The position numbers and the translations under genes are program-made. Positions 36,401 through 49,588 of a stretch of DNA of 64,000 nt are shown here, one piece after another. Each line of letters opens with the position of its first letter. The stretch's first letter is position 1. The notes beneath the pieces were generated by a model. That model worked only from the letters and a program-made list of their open reading frames with translations. It made no database searches and was not told where the DNA came from. Origin of the DNA: Rotaria socialis (lineage: Eukaryota > Rotifera > Eurotatoria > Philodinida > Philodinidae); the NCBI GenBank assembly GCA_905331475.1, contig CAJNYU010004046.1:1106-65105 (forward strand). Reading direction: 5' to 3'.

Positions 36401-39080
36401 TTTACCTTTGATTTTTAAGATAAATCGATGAAACTAGACATTTAAGACAAAAAAACCTATCCGTTGAATCCAACATATCATTATATTCTATCGATTTTGT
36501 TTAATAAAAAAAATCCATTCGTAACAACGTAAATAAATATGAATGGATTACTTAAAACAAATCAAGAAAAAGACATTAGGATGTTTGATGATCTAACTTA
36601 TTTTCAAGCTATTAACACCTCCTAGTATGTATACAATCCATATGTTATCTATTTTTCTTGATACCGTAAGAAATATTTATAATGCATAATGCCATTATTG
36701 ACCTTTTGTTGATATGTTCAATGTTAAATAAAATCAACAATCCTACCAAACAAGTTTTATTTCATTTTTTCTTCTTGAATTCATTCTTTACGAATGAAAA
36801 TATGAATATCTATCTGCTATTGTATCACAACAAGTAAAAAGATGTAATAGAAAAGAATGAAATTAATTGTTGAAAACAAATATTTAATGAGTACTATGTT
36901 CTTTGACTTATTTTTGTTGCATTTATTGCAAAGCATTACTTTCATGAATTTTATTAAGCGTAACTTTCTGAAATATTTAAATCTTTAATTTTCGAAACCA
37001 TTGCAATATCGATTACTTGAATTTAAAATGAGGGAGTTGTGTATTCTAGAAGAAAAGCCAATGTTTATTGTTGTTCAGAAAGAGTCTCCAACACAACGCA
37101 AATAATTATTTTACAATAACATCGTCTCAGTTCATGGTTATTAGTTAACAAGTAAATACGAAACATTCATAGAAAAGTAATGGTTACAACAAATCTAAAA
37201 TTATAATCTATGTACAAGGTATCAAATAGATCAGTCTCAACAGATGATATCAATGTATAGGCTTTGTGACACAAGTACAAGTTAGAATTTTTAGTAGGAA
37301 TAAGTTATTCTGTTTGATTAAACATTCTTTTATCGATTAAGTATGCTAACCAAAAACATTTTTACCATACCAAAAAATAGCATTATTATGTATTTGATAT
37401 CGGCGCACGTTGATCAATGATCAGGCAATAGTTAAAAGATCAAAAACAAATTTTCTACAGAAACAATCCATTCATATCTCTAATACTTTGGAAGGACAAC
37501 TAGCTCTATGCTAATCGCTGTCCATCATTTTCTATCAAATTCAGATAGAGAATTGTTAGAACTCTTCATAGAGTATTCAGCAACCCTTTATGTTCATTTG
37601 TCAAACAATATCTTTGGCATCAAGTAACGGTCCGATACGATGTGAATTATCTTCATTTTCTTTCAAAAATTGAATTTGTAATGCACTAATCTGTAAATGT
37701 TAGCATCCAACGACATTCAGTCATTTAAAAGTTATTGAAAAATGATCTGATATAAAATACTATTTGAAACTTTAGAGTGTACGTATTTTTTATCCTCATT
37801 TATATTAGTCAGATTAACTACTGGTACATACTGTCATCATATATTGTTGCGAATGCTTCTTTATCATCCCAATGTTCATACTTTGTAATAAACTAGGTTA
37901 AGCTAGTTAGTATGTTGATAAAGTTTGCTTTTAATTTTCTTATTGTGTAACAATATATTCAGAATTAGAAAAGGCTAATTTAAAGATTCGTTGATAGAAG
38001 AACCATTGCATGAGCAACTGAATAGATTCAATAGTTTTGAAATGAATGGTGTCTTCTCAATTGCTTTTTTTTAAACAATCTCATTCTTCTTTTTCATAAT
38101 CAATAAATGATATTATGCAGTAAAAAAAGTTCCTTTCAAGGAAGTTTAGATGCATACGTAAATATCGAGGCTTGTATCGTGGACGAGCTTCAATGGAAAA
38201 ATTGTCGGTTGACGGCAGAGTATACTTATGAATACTAGTATTATAACGAGATGTTAGTTTCCTTTTTACACTTATTGTTGTTTTCATGTATTCAAGAAGC
38301 AAGATATGTTATATTCCCTGAAGAAACTATAATTACCATCATCTTTTCATAGTTGAAAGTCATTCTTTAATGTAATACAACGTATCTTTTGAAATTTATT
38401 ATTATTCAAGAAACCTATAACAGCTATTGTACCATCGTAAGTTAGGTACATGTCGATCTGTATTTATTTGATTCTATGAATGACATGATTCATATATAGA
38501 TTGTAGTGACATCAGTTGCGACTAGTGAATACAAAGAAAACAATACACATCCGGAGATTGATTATCCATTTTTGCTTCCATGATAGTTGTAGATTGATTA
38601 GTATTTCAAAAGGATGTTTATGACAAATTCTACTAAAAGAATGAATCGAAAACATTGAATGCTCTTTTTACTAGCGCCATTCTGTATCGGTGTGTCTACT
38701 TTGTACTCCATGCATTTCTATGACGCACAACTTAAATAATATTTTAAGCCAGAGATATAATCATATTCATTTTTCGGTCCGATAGCTATGTTTCTTATAT
38801 GTTTACCTTAATTTGTTTCAAATGTATATGTTATGGTAATGATGAATGTAGAATTATGCAAGATAAACTAAATGCTTGATTGTTCTCGATTGAAAAGAAA
38901 TAATCGTACAAATATACAATTAAAAAAGATGTGCGGGGTGTGAATACAATCTCAATTGTTGTCATTGAAGTAAAAACAAAAACGGATTATTGAACAAAAG
39001 AAACAATGACGAGAAAAAAGAAGAGAAAAGGAAATATGTTTCAAGTGCAATTGTGTAGTGAATGGAATAAAATTTATGAT
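33406..39080. other. Long intergenic region with microsatellites
   Basis: Contains (CA)n near 33598-33616, (GA)n near 33710-33733, (TA)n near 34445-34466, (TC)n near 35429-35450 and (TA)n near 35811-35823. The 34600-35040 interval is less AT-rich and holds open frames on both strands, but I could not assemble exons from them. No RNA gene was recognised. Confidence 0.45.
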
Positions 39081-40110
39081 TTAAATACGACCAAGGTCAA
39101 CAGTTAAATTGGCCATAGCCTCTTCTTCTGTTGCTTCATCAAATGTACCTTTTCTTTTTTTACTACAAATAAAAAAGACAAAAGATGAAGCAACTAATTG
39201 AATAACAATTAACCAAGAAAGAACAAAACAAACACTATATGAATGCGTGGTACCAGGAGGATACATATCTGGTAAATGTACACTAACATGACGAAATATA
39301 ATACTTAATGCTTCCATACAAACGAGAAGAGAAGCAGCTATAAAATGAACAACAAAAATAAATTTTGTTTTTTCATTAAAATTTTGTTTTTACCAGTAAC
39401 AATGTAAATCATTCCTGTTAATCTTTTATATGTATATCGATATTCACGAATACTATATAAACCACAAATAAATGTGATTATTAGTAGAAGAATATGAATG
39501 GCACTAAATGAAAGCATTGTACGAATCATTCCTATAATTCAATATATAAATATAAAGTTGATTATCAAAAACGATAAAGAAAATCAATCGTACCTATTAG
39601 TGTTTGCTCAGCTGAAGAAGATTCATTAAAAACTTGATTTTGATGATAATCACATTTATTGTCTATAAAAAGAAAAAAAAATTAGAAATATCATATACAT
39701 TAAGAATGTCATGCTTTCTATCTCAATAGCATATGACGCCTGTTAGCAATATGTTTTAGCCTTGATATAACTATAATCTTGGAGACAACAATGTAACGAT
39801 GATATATCAATAATAAATACGTACCATATACAGCATTTAGTGTTGGTCTACCGACCACACATTCCCAAATGAGACCATAAGTAGCTCGAACAACATATAG
39901 ATTGTGTCTTTTTAAAAAAAAATCAGGCGGATACGTAAGCACCACCCAGTAACTTGATGTAAGTATTATTGAAAAAGTAATAAATGAGAGAATCGTCAAA
40001 GCAAGCGTTATACGCAGTATTTGAATATTTCGTTGGACAGCTGCTTCCGCTGTTGGATTTGTTACTGTATTTGTTATGATGTCGCTTTTATCGTGATGAT
40101 TATTTTTCAT
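39081..40110 (-). CDS. Calcium-channel gamma / stargazin-like four-TM protein
   Basis: Four minus-strand exons, 39825-40110 (ATG), 39594-39662, 39394-39531 and 39081-39337, all in frame, give 249 residues. The layout is that of the claudin/PMP22/CACNG superfamily: TM1 near residues 33-55, a first extracellular loop with a shortened GLW-C motif (GLIWEC) and a second Cys (DNKCDY), then TM2 starting after IGMIRT, TM3 after YKRLTGM, TM4 before FFICSKKRK, and a short acidic cytoplasmic tail. The stretch IGMIRTMLSFSA before TM2 resembles CACNG5/7-type gamma subunits more than claudins. Family members are auxiliary subunits of voltage-gated calcium channels or AMPA-type receptors. Whether this one pairs with the T-type channel in the same window is unknown; Cav3 channels generally do not need gamma subunits. 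Confidence 0.72.
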
Positions 40111-43100
40111 AATAGAATTTTACACGGTCAAAAATATTTATTCTAAGTCGATTATTAGTTGTTGCCTATGTGCTAATAATATTAATATTAATAATAATAA
40201 TAATAATAAGATAACTTATTGGGTACAATCAACATAGAGATGATAGTAGTAGATGATGATGCAGAGTTCCTAGTTTGATTTGGTGAATAAGTCTAGAAAA
40301 GAAGAAAAAAAATCAAAATCGTCGAATTGTGAATAAATAAGTACAAAGAATAATGAGGTATTTCGTTAATGATTACGAATGACTCAACTCGAGTTTCACG
40401 ATATACTTATCCTGATTTTCTACTATTGGCGAAGTTGTTCTGTTCGCTCGCTGTACAAGAAGTAGCTTCTATGATAATATGCTACGATGAACCCAGATAA
40501 AAAAATAAGCAATGCTATGTCGTCCCATGCTGTTCCCGGACGATGGAAGCATAAAAGAAAAGAAAGTAATAATCAACAGATGTAAACCTAGCGTCTTCTC
40601 TCTTAGCGAGAAAGAGCTAACAGAACATACTATATTCTGTAAGAAAAGTAACGGAAGAAAAAGAAGATGGACAGGAACAATCATTAGTGAGAGGACTAGT
40701 TGTTTTTCTTCTTCAATAACAAGGGTAAGGTCATTATGGCTGAAGATGCTTCAATGGTACCTGAGAAACTGTATTGTCATCTTTATAAATAACTATTTTG
40801 TATCGAAAGAATTCCAATCATTGTTGTATCATTCATAAAACAATGGTTAAAACGCATCAATGTTGAAACTTACAAGATATCGGTTACTTACTATATCATA
40901 GAAAAAAATTTCTACAAGTTGAACAGCCTTTCCATAAAAAATGAGTGTCGATAGATTCTATCTTTGTGTCATTCTCCGTACGTCTACTATTCCTATTGTC
41001 TTATTCATATCATCATAGGTTCGATTAATCTTTTAAATTGAGATAAGAATCATTCGTCGCTTGTCGTGGATGCTTGATCATTTTCTCATATTAGGTTATA
41101 TCTTCTTGTGACATTTCCATTATTCTAATGGTATGGTTCTAAATAGTGTGTTGATGTCTGCTTCGTTATTGAGACCAGAAGTTGCTGCATCTTTGGCTTT
41201 TATCTTTCATTATCGTCATTGTGACATGTCATAGTAGATTCAACAGAAAGTGAACTTCAATAAAACTAATTCATTTGACCAATTTAATTCAGTATGCTGT
41301 ACACATTCAGAGTTATGAGCAAATTTCTCTTGTCAAAGTTTCATAATGTTAACGTAGTAAATAATCACTTGGTTATACATTTATGTACGTCCAATCTAAA
41401 AAAGTGCACTAAAGATAGATGCTATCTCTATTGGAATAGTTGAATCGTAGCAAATATCGTTTGTTTTGCATAGATCCATACTTTGAAAAATGTAGAAAAA
41501 GTGCTGTACAAAAGAAAAACGCGTCTATTTCTGGATCAATGAAAATAAAACATATTACTGCAGCTGTTTCTTGACATGAGAAATATGTTAGATACATTTT
41601 CTACCATTGCATCTATCATTTTTGTTTATCTTTTTCTTTTCAAATTCTTAGTTTTAACTAATAATTCAATTTTTCAACATTACACTCTATATAGCTGCAT
41701 AATGATTTGATAATCAAATAAGTACTGAAAAATGTGGAAACTTCGTATTTCATCCGAGAGTTATGTGTACTGCAAAAAGTACATGGGACATATGAATCAT
41801 CCTAGAATGTCTGAACACCAAAATTATCATGAGAAACTAGGCAATTTGATTTCTGGATGCAGTTTTTGTGCATTTTGAGACGTTTTTCAGGCGATGTTTC
41901 GTTAGAAAGCTACGATTTAGTTCAAAACTAATNNNNNNNNNNNNNNNNNNNNNNNNNNNNNAATTCTGTTAAAATTTTTTTTTTTTAAAAACCCCTTTAC
42001 CCCCCCCCCCCCCGTCAGGGATGGTCTGATCAAAAATGACAATTTTTTCGATAACTCAGCCATTATACTTGACGGATCCTTCTCATCTTCGAACTCGACT
42101 GAGATATTAATGAGATCATTATGTGTACAAAATTTCATGGTAATTGGATGAGGCTTTCGAAAGTTATCGTGCCTACGGCCGGTCGGACACACTGACTGAT
42201 TCTGGAGTGTACTCACTTTTTGAGTACACAAAAATATGTTATTTCAATAATCAAGACGAACTCTGACCTTTTGATAAGCTTCGGCAAACAGATTTTTCTT
42301 AAATTAAATTGATTGATTTACCATTCCAAAACGTTTAGGTATTTATTTAACAGTTGATTTCTCGATAATATCTAGAATTTATCATGACAAAAGTAAATTT
42401 CAATCAAGGCATTTCATAAAAGAAAAGAAAAATCAAACACATCGATCAGTAAAATCATCGCAGAATAATGAGTGCTTACTGTTTCTTTTTTATATTTGTA
42501 AAGATGCATGCCAATTTAGAACGGACGAATTAGCTAAAAGAGCCATTTTTGTGTAGAGATTTTTCTGTGTCACGTTCGTATTATATCCAAAATATTATTT
42601 TCGATAACATAGCATGCGATGATATTGTATTTACCAATTTGTTTTATTTCTTACATACTAAAATATATCAGAGTTTTGTCAGAACTGTAATCGATAGTTT
42701 TGAAATCTATAATCTATACAAATTTTTCTCGTGGAAGGATCGTTTAATAGATTACAAATCGATTTTGTTTTTTTCACAAATCAAGCTATATTTACTGAGT
42801 GTTAAACACTATGCTGACGAGGAAAGACGCCTAAGACTATTCTATTTAGTTGACATTGATAATAATATCCTAATCAAATTTCGTCAAGCTACTTTCATAC
42901 GAAATTATATTATCAAAATGACACTGAATAATTGCTTAGCATGTAGTTATCATAAATTTCATGACATTGTGTTTTTCTTATTTATAGGATATATTTCGCA
43001 TAGAAATGAGAGATAGCAAAGAGAATGTAATATACAAAATAAGGTAAAATATACAAGTAATAAAATAAGGTATGTGTACTACAAACTGTTGATGAATGCA

Positions 43101-43853
43101 AACAGTTGATATCCAACTTGTATCTCTATGAATGTTTCTCTTGAATAGTGGATAATAGGAGATAAAGAAAAATTCCGGAAATAATTAAAAGCAACCTCAC
43201 TGTAACAAGGGTTAAATCATGAACACCGTAAACTAATTAGGATGTAGGCATTCATGCGGATCGTGAAGTTAGTTTTTACTTTTATCAGGTCAGAAAAATG
43301 AAAAGCGATTTTATGAGTTTATCGTTCTAAGCGATGGTTGATCAATTTGATTGTTGAGTTCAAAAAATATTTTCAAAAAGTGTCGTGTCACTGCAAAGCT
43401 TTTCGCTATTTGTAAGCAAAGATATAATATTTGTTCACACATCCCAAAAACAGGTATTTATAGCTACAAAGTTAATGAAAATCTAAGCAATTAAGTCTTT
43501 TTCTTTCCTAACGAGAAGACATATTATCACTACGTTAATATCGTCAGCATTTATTGAATAAATCTGTCGTTTGAAGATAAACATTGCTTGTAAAAAATAC
43601 TATATTGATTATGAATTTTAGTTATTGACATTTTACTATGACCAAAATTTGATTGAACAGTATACAATTTATTTAACGACTCACTATTTCAATGCTATTA
43701 ATTTAAAAATTCAGAAAATCTACGCATAGACATTTACATTCAATAGAAATAAAAGAAAATAGGAAATAAATTTAAAAAAATTGCTATAACATAACGAATA
43801 GAGATTCATACATCTTGATGAACGATTGTATTTGCACGGGAGTTTCTACCATT
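40111..43853. other. Intergenic with an assembly gap
   Basis: An ATT/AAT trinucleotide tract lies near 40180-40208. Twenty-nine Ns occupy 41933-41961, followed by a T-run and a 14-base C-run, again pointing to homopolymer trouble. At 42210-42235 gtgtactcac and gagtacac form a small hairpin. A 155-codon open frame at 42549-43016 (+) starts at TTG, is dominated by Phe, Tyr and Ile and resembles no family, so it is not called. Confidence 0.45.
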
Positions 43854-45859
43854 TTAATTTGATTTTCTATCCAATAAAAAATAGGTACGCATTAAACCTT
43901 TGCCTTTAATTTCTATTTCACCTCGTTCTTCAAATATATAGTGTTCTCGATTTTTTAATATCTTATATGTATCATCACTCAAATGAATTTGTTCTGGTAG
44001 GCCAGTAGATTCCATTCGATTAGCAACATTAACTGTATCACCAAACATACAATAACGTGGCATTTTGGATCCGATAACAGCAGCACACACAGGCCCTATA
44101 AAGCATATCAAACGAAATCACTTAAAAAACTGATAAGAAAGAAATTTTACTCAAAGAATTTTATTTTTGTATGTATATTCATAGAGATCTTAACACAGAA
44201 CTACCTGGTTTATTTCTTCTTTGCATATATCTGCTATCGAGTAGCTTTTAACCCGCGTGACATCTGCAAAGTAGACATGATTTCCCGACAAGTTCTGACT
44301 TGTTGAAAGAAAAATGATAGATTGAAATGGAGTAACTAATGTTTATGTTTCTACCAGGGTCGTTTGATAATAACCAGTCGTCTATCTATGAATATGTTGA
44401 TGAAATAGACTTTGAAAGAATAGCAAAAAGAAAGCCGGATATATTGAATGGTATTGATAAGAAAAATTTGATATATATACTCGATGATACAGGTCAAAAT
44501 AAAAATATTTTAGAGCTTCATTCCATCATAGATGAATGAATTTAACTATAATTATAGTTCACTCGTAATGTTTCACAACAAACTCGTTATGATCGTTCTT
44601 AAATCATTATTTACAAACTCTGGTTTGTTCCTTGATTGTAATAATTCAAGCAGTACCTGTGTGGATTCCAACACGTAATTTGAGTTCAGCAAATGTACGC
44701 GGTACGCGAACTTGTTGTTTACCTCGAAGTAAAATTAAGGACATATTGACAATTTCATTAGGATGCTTTAATGAGTAAAAGAATTATATTCATTATTAGA
44801 TCATGAATATTATAGAATGTAAAAATTTACTTTATCACCATTTTTTTCTGGAGCTCCAGATACAACCATATAAGCATCTCCAATTGTTTCAACTTTATAA
44901 ACATCAAAATTTTCCAAAAGTGAATCGAATATAGAATAAAGTTGATTTAACATATTGCATGTTTCATTTGGTGAGCACTTACTAGTAAAGCAAATGTATA
45001 AACATAAAATAGAATAAAAACATTTGAACTTTTACCTTGCTATAGAGGTAAATCCTACAATATCTGAGAAATAGACAGTAACTGAATCATAATATTCGGC
45101 TGGTGCTTTTCTTCCATTAATTAAATCTTTTGCTACACATGGTGGCAAAATTTGATGAAGTAATTTTTCTGTTAAACATTTTTCTTTTTCTAATTCATTT
45201 GTTTTCTGTTCAAGTAAACGTGAATGACGTTTTGCACAAAAATATAATGTTAAAATACTATAACATAATATTATTGTTGTAAGAATAAATACAATTATAA
45301 CTAATCCTTTCATTACACATATTTTAGGATAGCGAAAACATAAAGCATTGTTATTAGTAATAAACCCATTATGATTGATTTCATACGGAATACTATCATT
45401 TAGATAAGCAAAATCAAGGAAAATCATAAATATTAAAAGAAAAGCACTTGTAATTGTAATGAACATTGTAATAACAACATGTTTTATTTCAATGCATGGT
45501 GCAACATGAACTTTTTCGGATACAAATGATTCGTCATTGCTTGATTTTTTACTTAATGATCGCTGTCGTTTTTGCATCAATGAACTTCGCATAAGATAAA
45601 ATTGACGAAATAATGGAAACGATGTCGTTGAATATTGGGAATTAATCGAAGAATTATTTGTTCCATGCCGACGAAATGATGATCGATATCGATTCAGACT
45701 AGCATTCGATATACTATTTCGTATTGTCCATTTAACATTATTACGTGTTGGTATATTTAATGCTGACGACATCAAAGGATCTATTTTATCACTTTTCAAC
45801 GTTTGAGAATCTTCACTAAGAAGTGCCGAACTAATACTTTGAGAATCATCAAAACGCAT
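43854..45859 (-). CDS. Membrane guanylyl cyclase without kinase-homology domain
   Basis: Four minus-strand exons, 45036-45859 (ATG), 44831-44981, 44657-44765 and 43854-44095, in frame, give 441 residues. Order: Ser/Arg-rich N-terminus (1-120), TM1 (about 127-152), a loop of about 30 residues with two Cys, TM2 (185-207), a helical linker ([13 protein letters not shown]), then a class III cyclase domain from LLHQILPP. Both metal-binding Asp are present (FSDIVGF and ETIGDAYM). The Glu of VETIGD and the Cys of PRYCMFGD specify GTP rather than ATP, and the catalytic NVANRME is intact. It should make cGMP at the membrane. Receptor guanylyl cyclases normally carry a large ectodomain and a kinase-homology domain; both are missing here. 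An acceptor about 45 bases upstream of the ATG with an open frame leaves room for a further 5' exon. Confidence 0.88.
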
Positions 45860-46079
45860 CCCAAATTTCTCAATAGGACATTGATAAGCACCAAAGATGT
45901 CTAATTAACAACAACGATGCTACATGATGATAGTAATATGACTATGACAATACATCTCTCTCGTTTCATTTGTTTCTATTTTCTGTCGTTCTTTTTATCT
46001 TGTCAATAGATTGCTGCCTAATTTTGTTTCCCTCTATCTATTTACCGCTCGTTCTTTCTTTCTACAGTCACTTCTGTTT

Positions 46080-46111
<32 letters not shown>

Positions 46112-47361
46112 GGGTCGATAAAAGCCTATAACGTAAGCAACATCTGTCTTTACGGATTCGAAAGACGATATGGTTCTCTGCTCATTCAACAACTCAAGAA
46201 TAGGTCATGTGTATTTGAAAAACATTATATATATATTTGTCTGAGTGTCAAACTATGAGCGAAAAGATTTGCATGATATCTTTATGAAAAATGCGAATAT
46301 TTTTTCACTAATTTGTCTCCGCAGATTAATATCCATTTGAGACAAGAGAAAAAAAAATAAAGTCTATGTTTTTACATATTAACAGAAAATATTAGATGAT
46401 ATGCATGATGTGATATAACAACAGATAGGACTACTTCCGATCGATATAAGATTTGTCTGACCGAAAACGTCATTTTAGATGAAGTTCATGTATTTGACTG
46501 TACTTCAGCCGGTTTACTTTTGATGTTTCTTTTTTTATCCTTTTGCTGTCAAAAGAATAATATTATCTTATGCCATGAATCTGTATCTATGCACATTCTT
46601 TTGCAAGATGGATCATTCGATCTAACGAGAAATACTTTAGTTTGTTTTTTTCTAGACTTATTCTATAGGGAAATGTCATTATGAACGTCTTTAATGAAAA
46701 CGAGAACGACTAGATTTGTTTTTATCAAAATTCATAGCGAAAACGTTTGAAATATCTTTAGCTATTCTTTGATTTGAATTATTAGCGATCATTGTGAAAT
46801 GCTTTTTATTGAAAAATAGTATGTTTTGTTTTGCAAGTTCATATTTACCCATACACATATAACACACGTATACCATGAAACTGTTTAAAGTCTAAAAATT
46901 GATAACTATTATCTTTATGAAAATATTACTGCTGATAAGAACAAATAAATAAAAGCAACGGAAAGATCACGAGGTCAACAAAGAAGTGACCTAGTAGAAA
47001 ACATGCAAGTTTCATTATTCATCAGATGATTTACGGTATCTCTATATTTGTTGTTAAACAGGTAATAAATATGAAAATAGTAACTTTTATATTCTATCCT
47101 TCTGTATCTCCTGATGTTTTTATTTGTCATAAGACAAGTATACATCCATTACATATAGTCTGAAAGCAGAGTAAACGAAGGTAACAATTATTCAGAAAGA
47201 TTACAAAATGAATAAACATTCTAATACTTCTCCAAAAGTAATTAATCAAATTTCTTACATGATTTCAAAATCTAGGCAATTATCCTTTGCTTTTTTTTGT
47301 ATTATTACAGCCAGCGGCTTTTTCAATAGCCAATTCTTATCACAATTATATCAATCAATCA
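45860..47361. other. Divergent intergenic region between cyclase and 7TM gene
   Basis: Presumably holds both promoters. A (TA)n tract of about 14 repeats lies at 46083-46111. No exon is recognised. Confidence 0.45.
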
Positions 47362-49493
47362 ATGAACAACGAAGATGATTTCGGTTGCATCAAAGTCGAG
47401 GTGAGAAGAAAATTCAGCCATGTACTATCAAATTGGCTTGAATTGCATAAGGTTCGAATTAAACGAGCGTGAATTAAATAAAATCGAAATGGAGATATGA
47501 CAATCTAGATCCTTCTTCTTGTGTTTTTTTTTGATTGATTCAATATAACGTCCAACATTGCTGCTATTTCTTTTCTTGATTTCTATCTCATCTAGATCTC
47601 CGACCTCGATAATAGTTGTCCCAATCAAACAACACTCAGTTTAATGAGATGTAAAAAGCAAATTATTCATCCATTTCGTAGTTTGCTTTGTTTAGTAAGT
47701 TCAGAGAAATATTTGTCAATGTGTAAAAATATTCTCTCTTGTTAGATTGGTTGGAGACCGTTTGGTGCTGATAGTTTAAAACGTTCATCGATTTTATTAC
47801 GTATTTTTAATATCATTTATCCAATTTTCATTTTGATATTATTATTGTTCAACTATACATATGAAATTATCGTATGTCAAGGTAAACTTAACGTAGTTAC
47901 CGATACCAAAGTAATATTCATTTGTTTTTGTTTCTTTTTCTTTAAAAACAAAATTGTTTTCTGTTTTCAAAATAGACAACAACAACAACAACTAGTACAA
48001 CCTCATTATCACCAAGTCAAAATCATACCTTATTAAATTGGAGTTCACTCATACCTCCAAAACCTTTTCACAAAATTAATGTTACTGATGCGGAGACACT
48101 TGTATGTGGTCATATATTTACTACTTATATACTACCTGATTTATTACATTTCATTGCCTTTATTATTGGCTTTATATATTTTCGTACTACGGAAGGAGAA
48201 CCAATGTATTCTCTTATGGAAAAGGTAAGAATACGGATTACATATTGAAATTCATCATATATGTATTTGCTTTATTCCTCTAAATGCATAGGTATTTATT
48301 CATGCCGATCAAAATATGCGACAATTTAGCCCTAATCGAGTAATTCGAAGATTGAAGTAAACCATTTTGATAATTCTATTAACATTCATTTGTTTGTTAT
48401 GGTTTTGTTTCTGCCAATAGAATATTCTTGTTAATTGGCATTGTCTGGGTTCTCGCGTCAGTTGCTACTCATGCATTGTCTAATGCGATGAATGATTTTA
48501 CTCATCCATTAATATTTGATACACAAAATAACTTGAAAGGGTACTAAATGCTGTTTTTCTTTCTATTGACAAATTTTGTCATGTTTCTTTTTGTAGAAAG
48601 TCCGTTAGGTATAGTTTATTTATTCTCGATATTGTATGTTTACTCATATCGAATTGTATTCATCTGACGATTGTTATAAATTTTGTCACACATTGTGAAA
48701 TGGTTGTTTTCTATTCTAAATCTATACGAACACGATTAGAAGAAAAATCAATACATCTTCTTGAAGCAATGAAGCAAATTCTCGATCTTGGCCAATCCAT
48801 CAGTCAATTGAATAGTTTAGTTTCACGAATGATGTCAATCTTAATTGTTTACTATCTTGAACGTACAATACTAGGTAATTGCTCTAAAAATGAAACATTT
48901 TTCTTAACTGTATCCTACTGAACTTATTCATTGTCTGAATTTTGATTAGTTTTAACTGCGCTCATACAATAAAAGGATTAACATTGATTTTTCGTCCGGA
49001 AGATATTCATTTAGCATACTTGATTTCAATCCTACATAGTACTCTTGTTTCTAATTAAGGTATTATCTTACTCATGGCAAATGAAATCAAAGAACCGATC
49101 ATGTATGCTTATCGAGCTTTATATCCGATGGTTTGGTTTTCTATTCTGCTATTTTGTTTAGGAGAGGTAAATATTTTTCAAACTATCACTTCTTAGTATC
49201 AATTCATATTTTGTTTTCGCTTATTGAATTAATAGGCAGCACGAGTAACATCAAAATGTGATAAATTCCATCGTGTTAGTCTTGGAATGCGCGTTTATGG
49301 CTATCATGCAGCAAGTTATGCTGATCTTGATGGTTTTCTTCTATTTCTTTCAAAAGCAGAATTACGCGCAAAATTATTTGGTTTAACTGTTCGGCCGGGT
49401 AAAATTATTTTCATACTAGTAACAACAATGATTATATGTGTCATTCTTCTTCAAACAAATATTATTAAGAGTTCAAATTTTTTCCTTCAATGA
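47362..49493 (+). CDS. Seven-TM gustatory-receptor-like protein
   Basis: Nine plus-strand exons: 47362-47400 (ATG), 47596-47694, 47746-47910, 47976-48224, 48292-48356, 48421-48540, 48597-48874, 49060-49166, 49236-49493. They sum to 459 residues with every phase matching. Seven hydrophobic segments lie at roughly 63-82, 147-170, 207-225, 252-276, 326-346, 357-376 and 424-446. The last region (FLLFLSKAELRAKLFGL, then a TM ending VILLQTN) resembles the conserved end of gustatory-receptor-like (GRL) proteins, in which a short helix precedes TM7. A Thr/Ser/Asn-rich extracellular-type stretch lies before TM2. If correct it is a membrane chemoreceptor-type channel subunit; the assignment rests on topology and a weak motif. 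AATAAA at 49551-49556. The stop is 95 bases from that of the convergent innexin. Confidence 0.65.
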
Positions 49494-49550
49494 AAAACAG
49501 TAGTTCTTATTTTGTTTCTATTTTAATTTTATCACGACACATGAGCGTGA

Positions 49551-49556
49551 AATAAA
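49551..49556 (+). promoter_or_regulatory. Poly(A) signal of the 7TM gene
   Basis: AATAAA 58 bases after the TGA, inside the 95-base gap before the convergent innexin stop codon, so the two 3' UTRs probably overlap. Confidence 0.6.
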
Positions 49557-49588
49557 ACAAGTTTTTAAGAGAAGCGAAAACCAGTCTA

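Noticed and set aside
42549-43016. 155-codon plus-strand open frame
   Set aside because: It starts at TTG, is dominated by Phe/Tyr/Ile/Asn codons expected from AT-rich DNA, shows no domain or splice context and resembles no family.
48950-49005. Possible extra exon of the 7TM gene after 'gattag'
   Set aside because: Joining it to 48874 gives a stop after seven codons; splicing 48874 to 49060 keeps frame.
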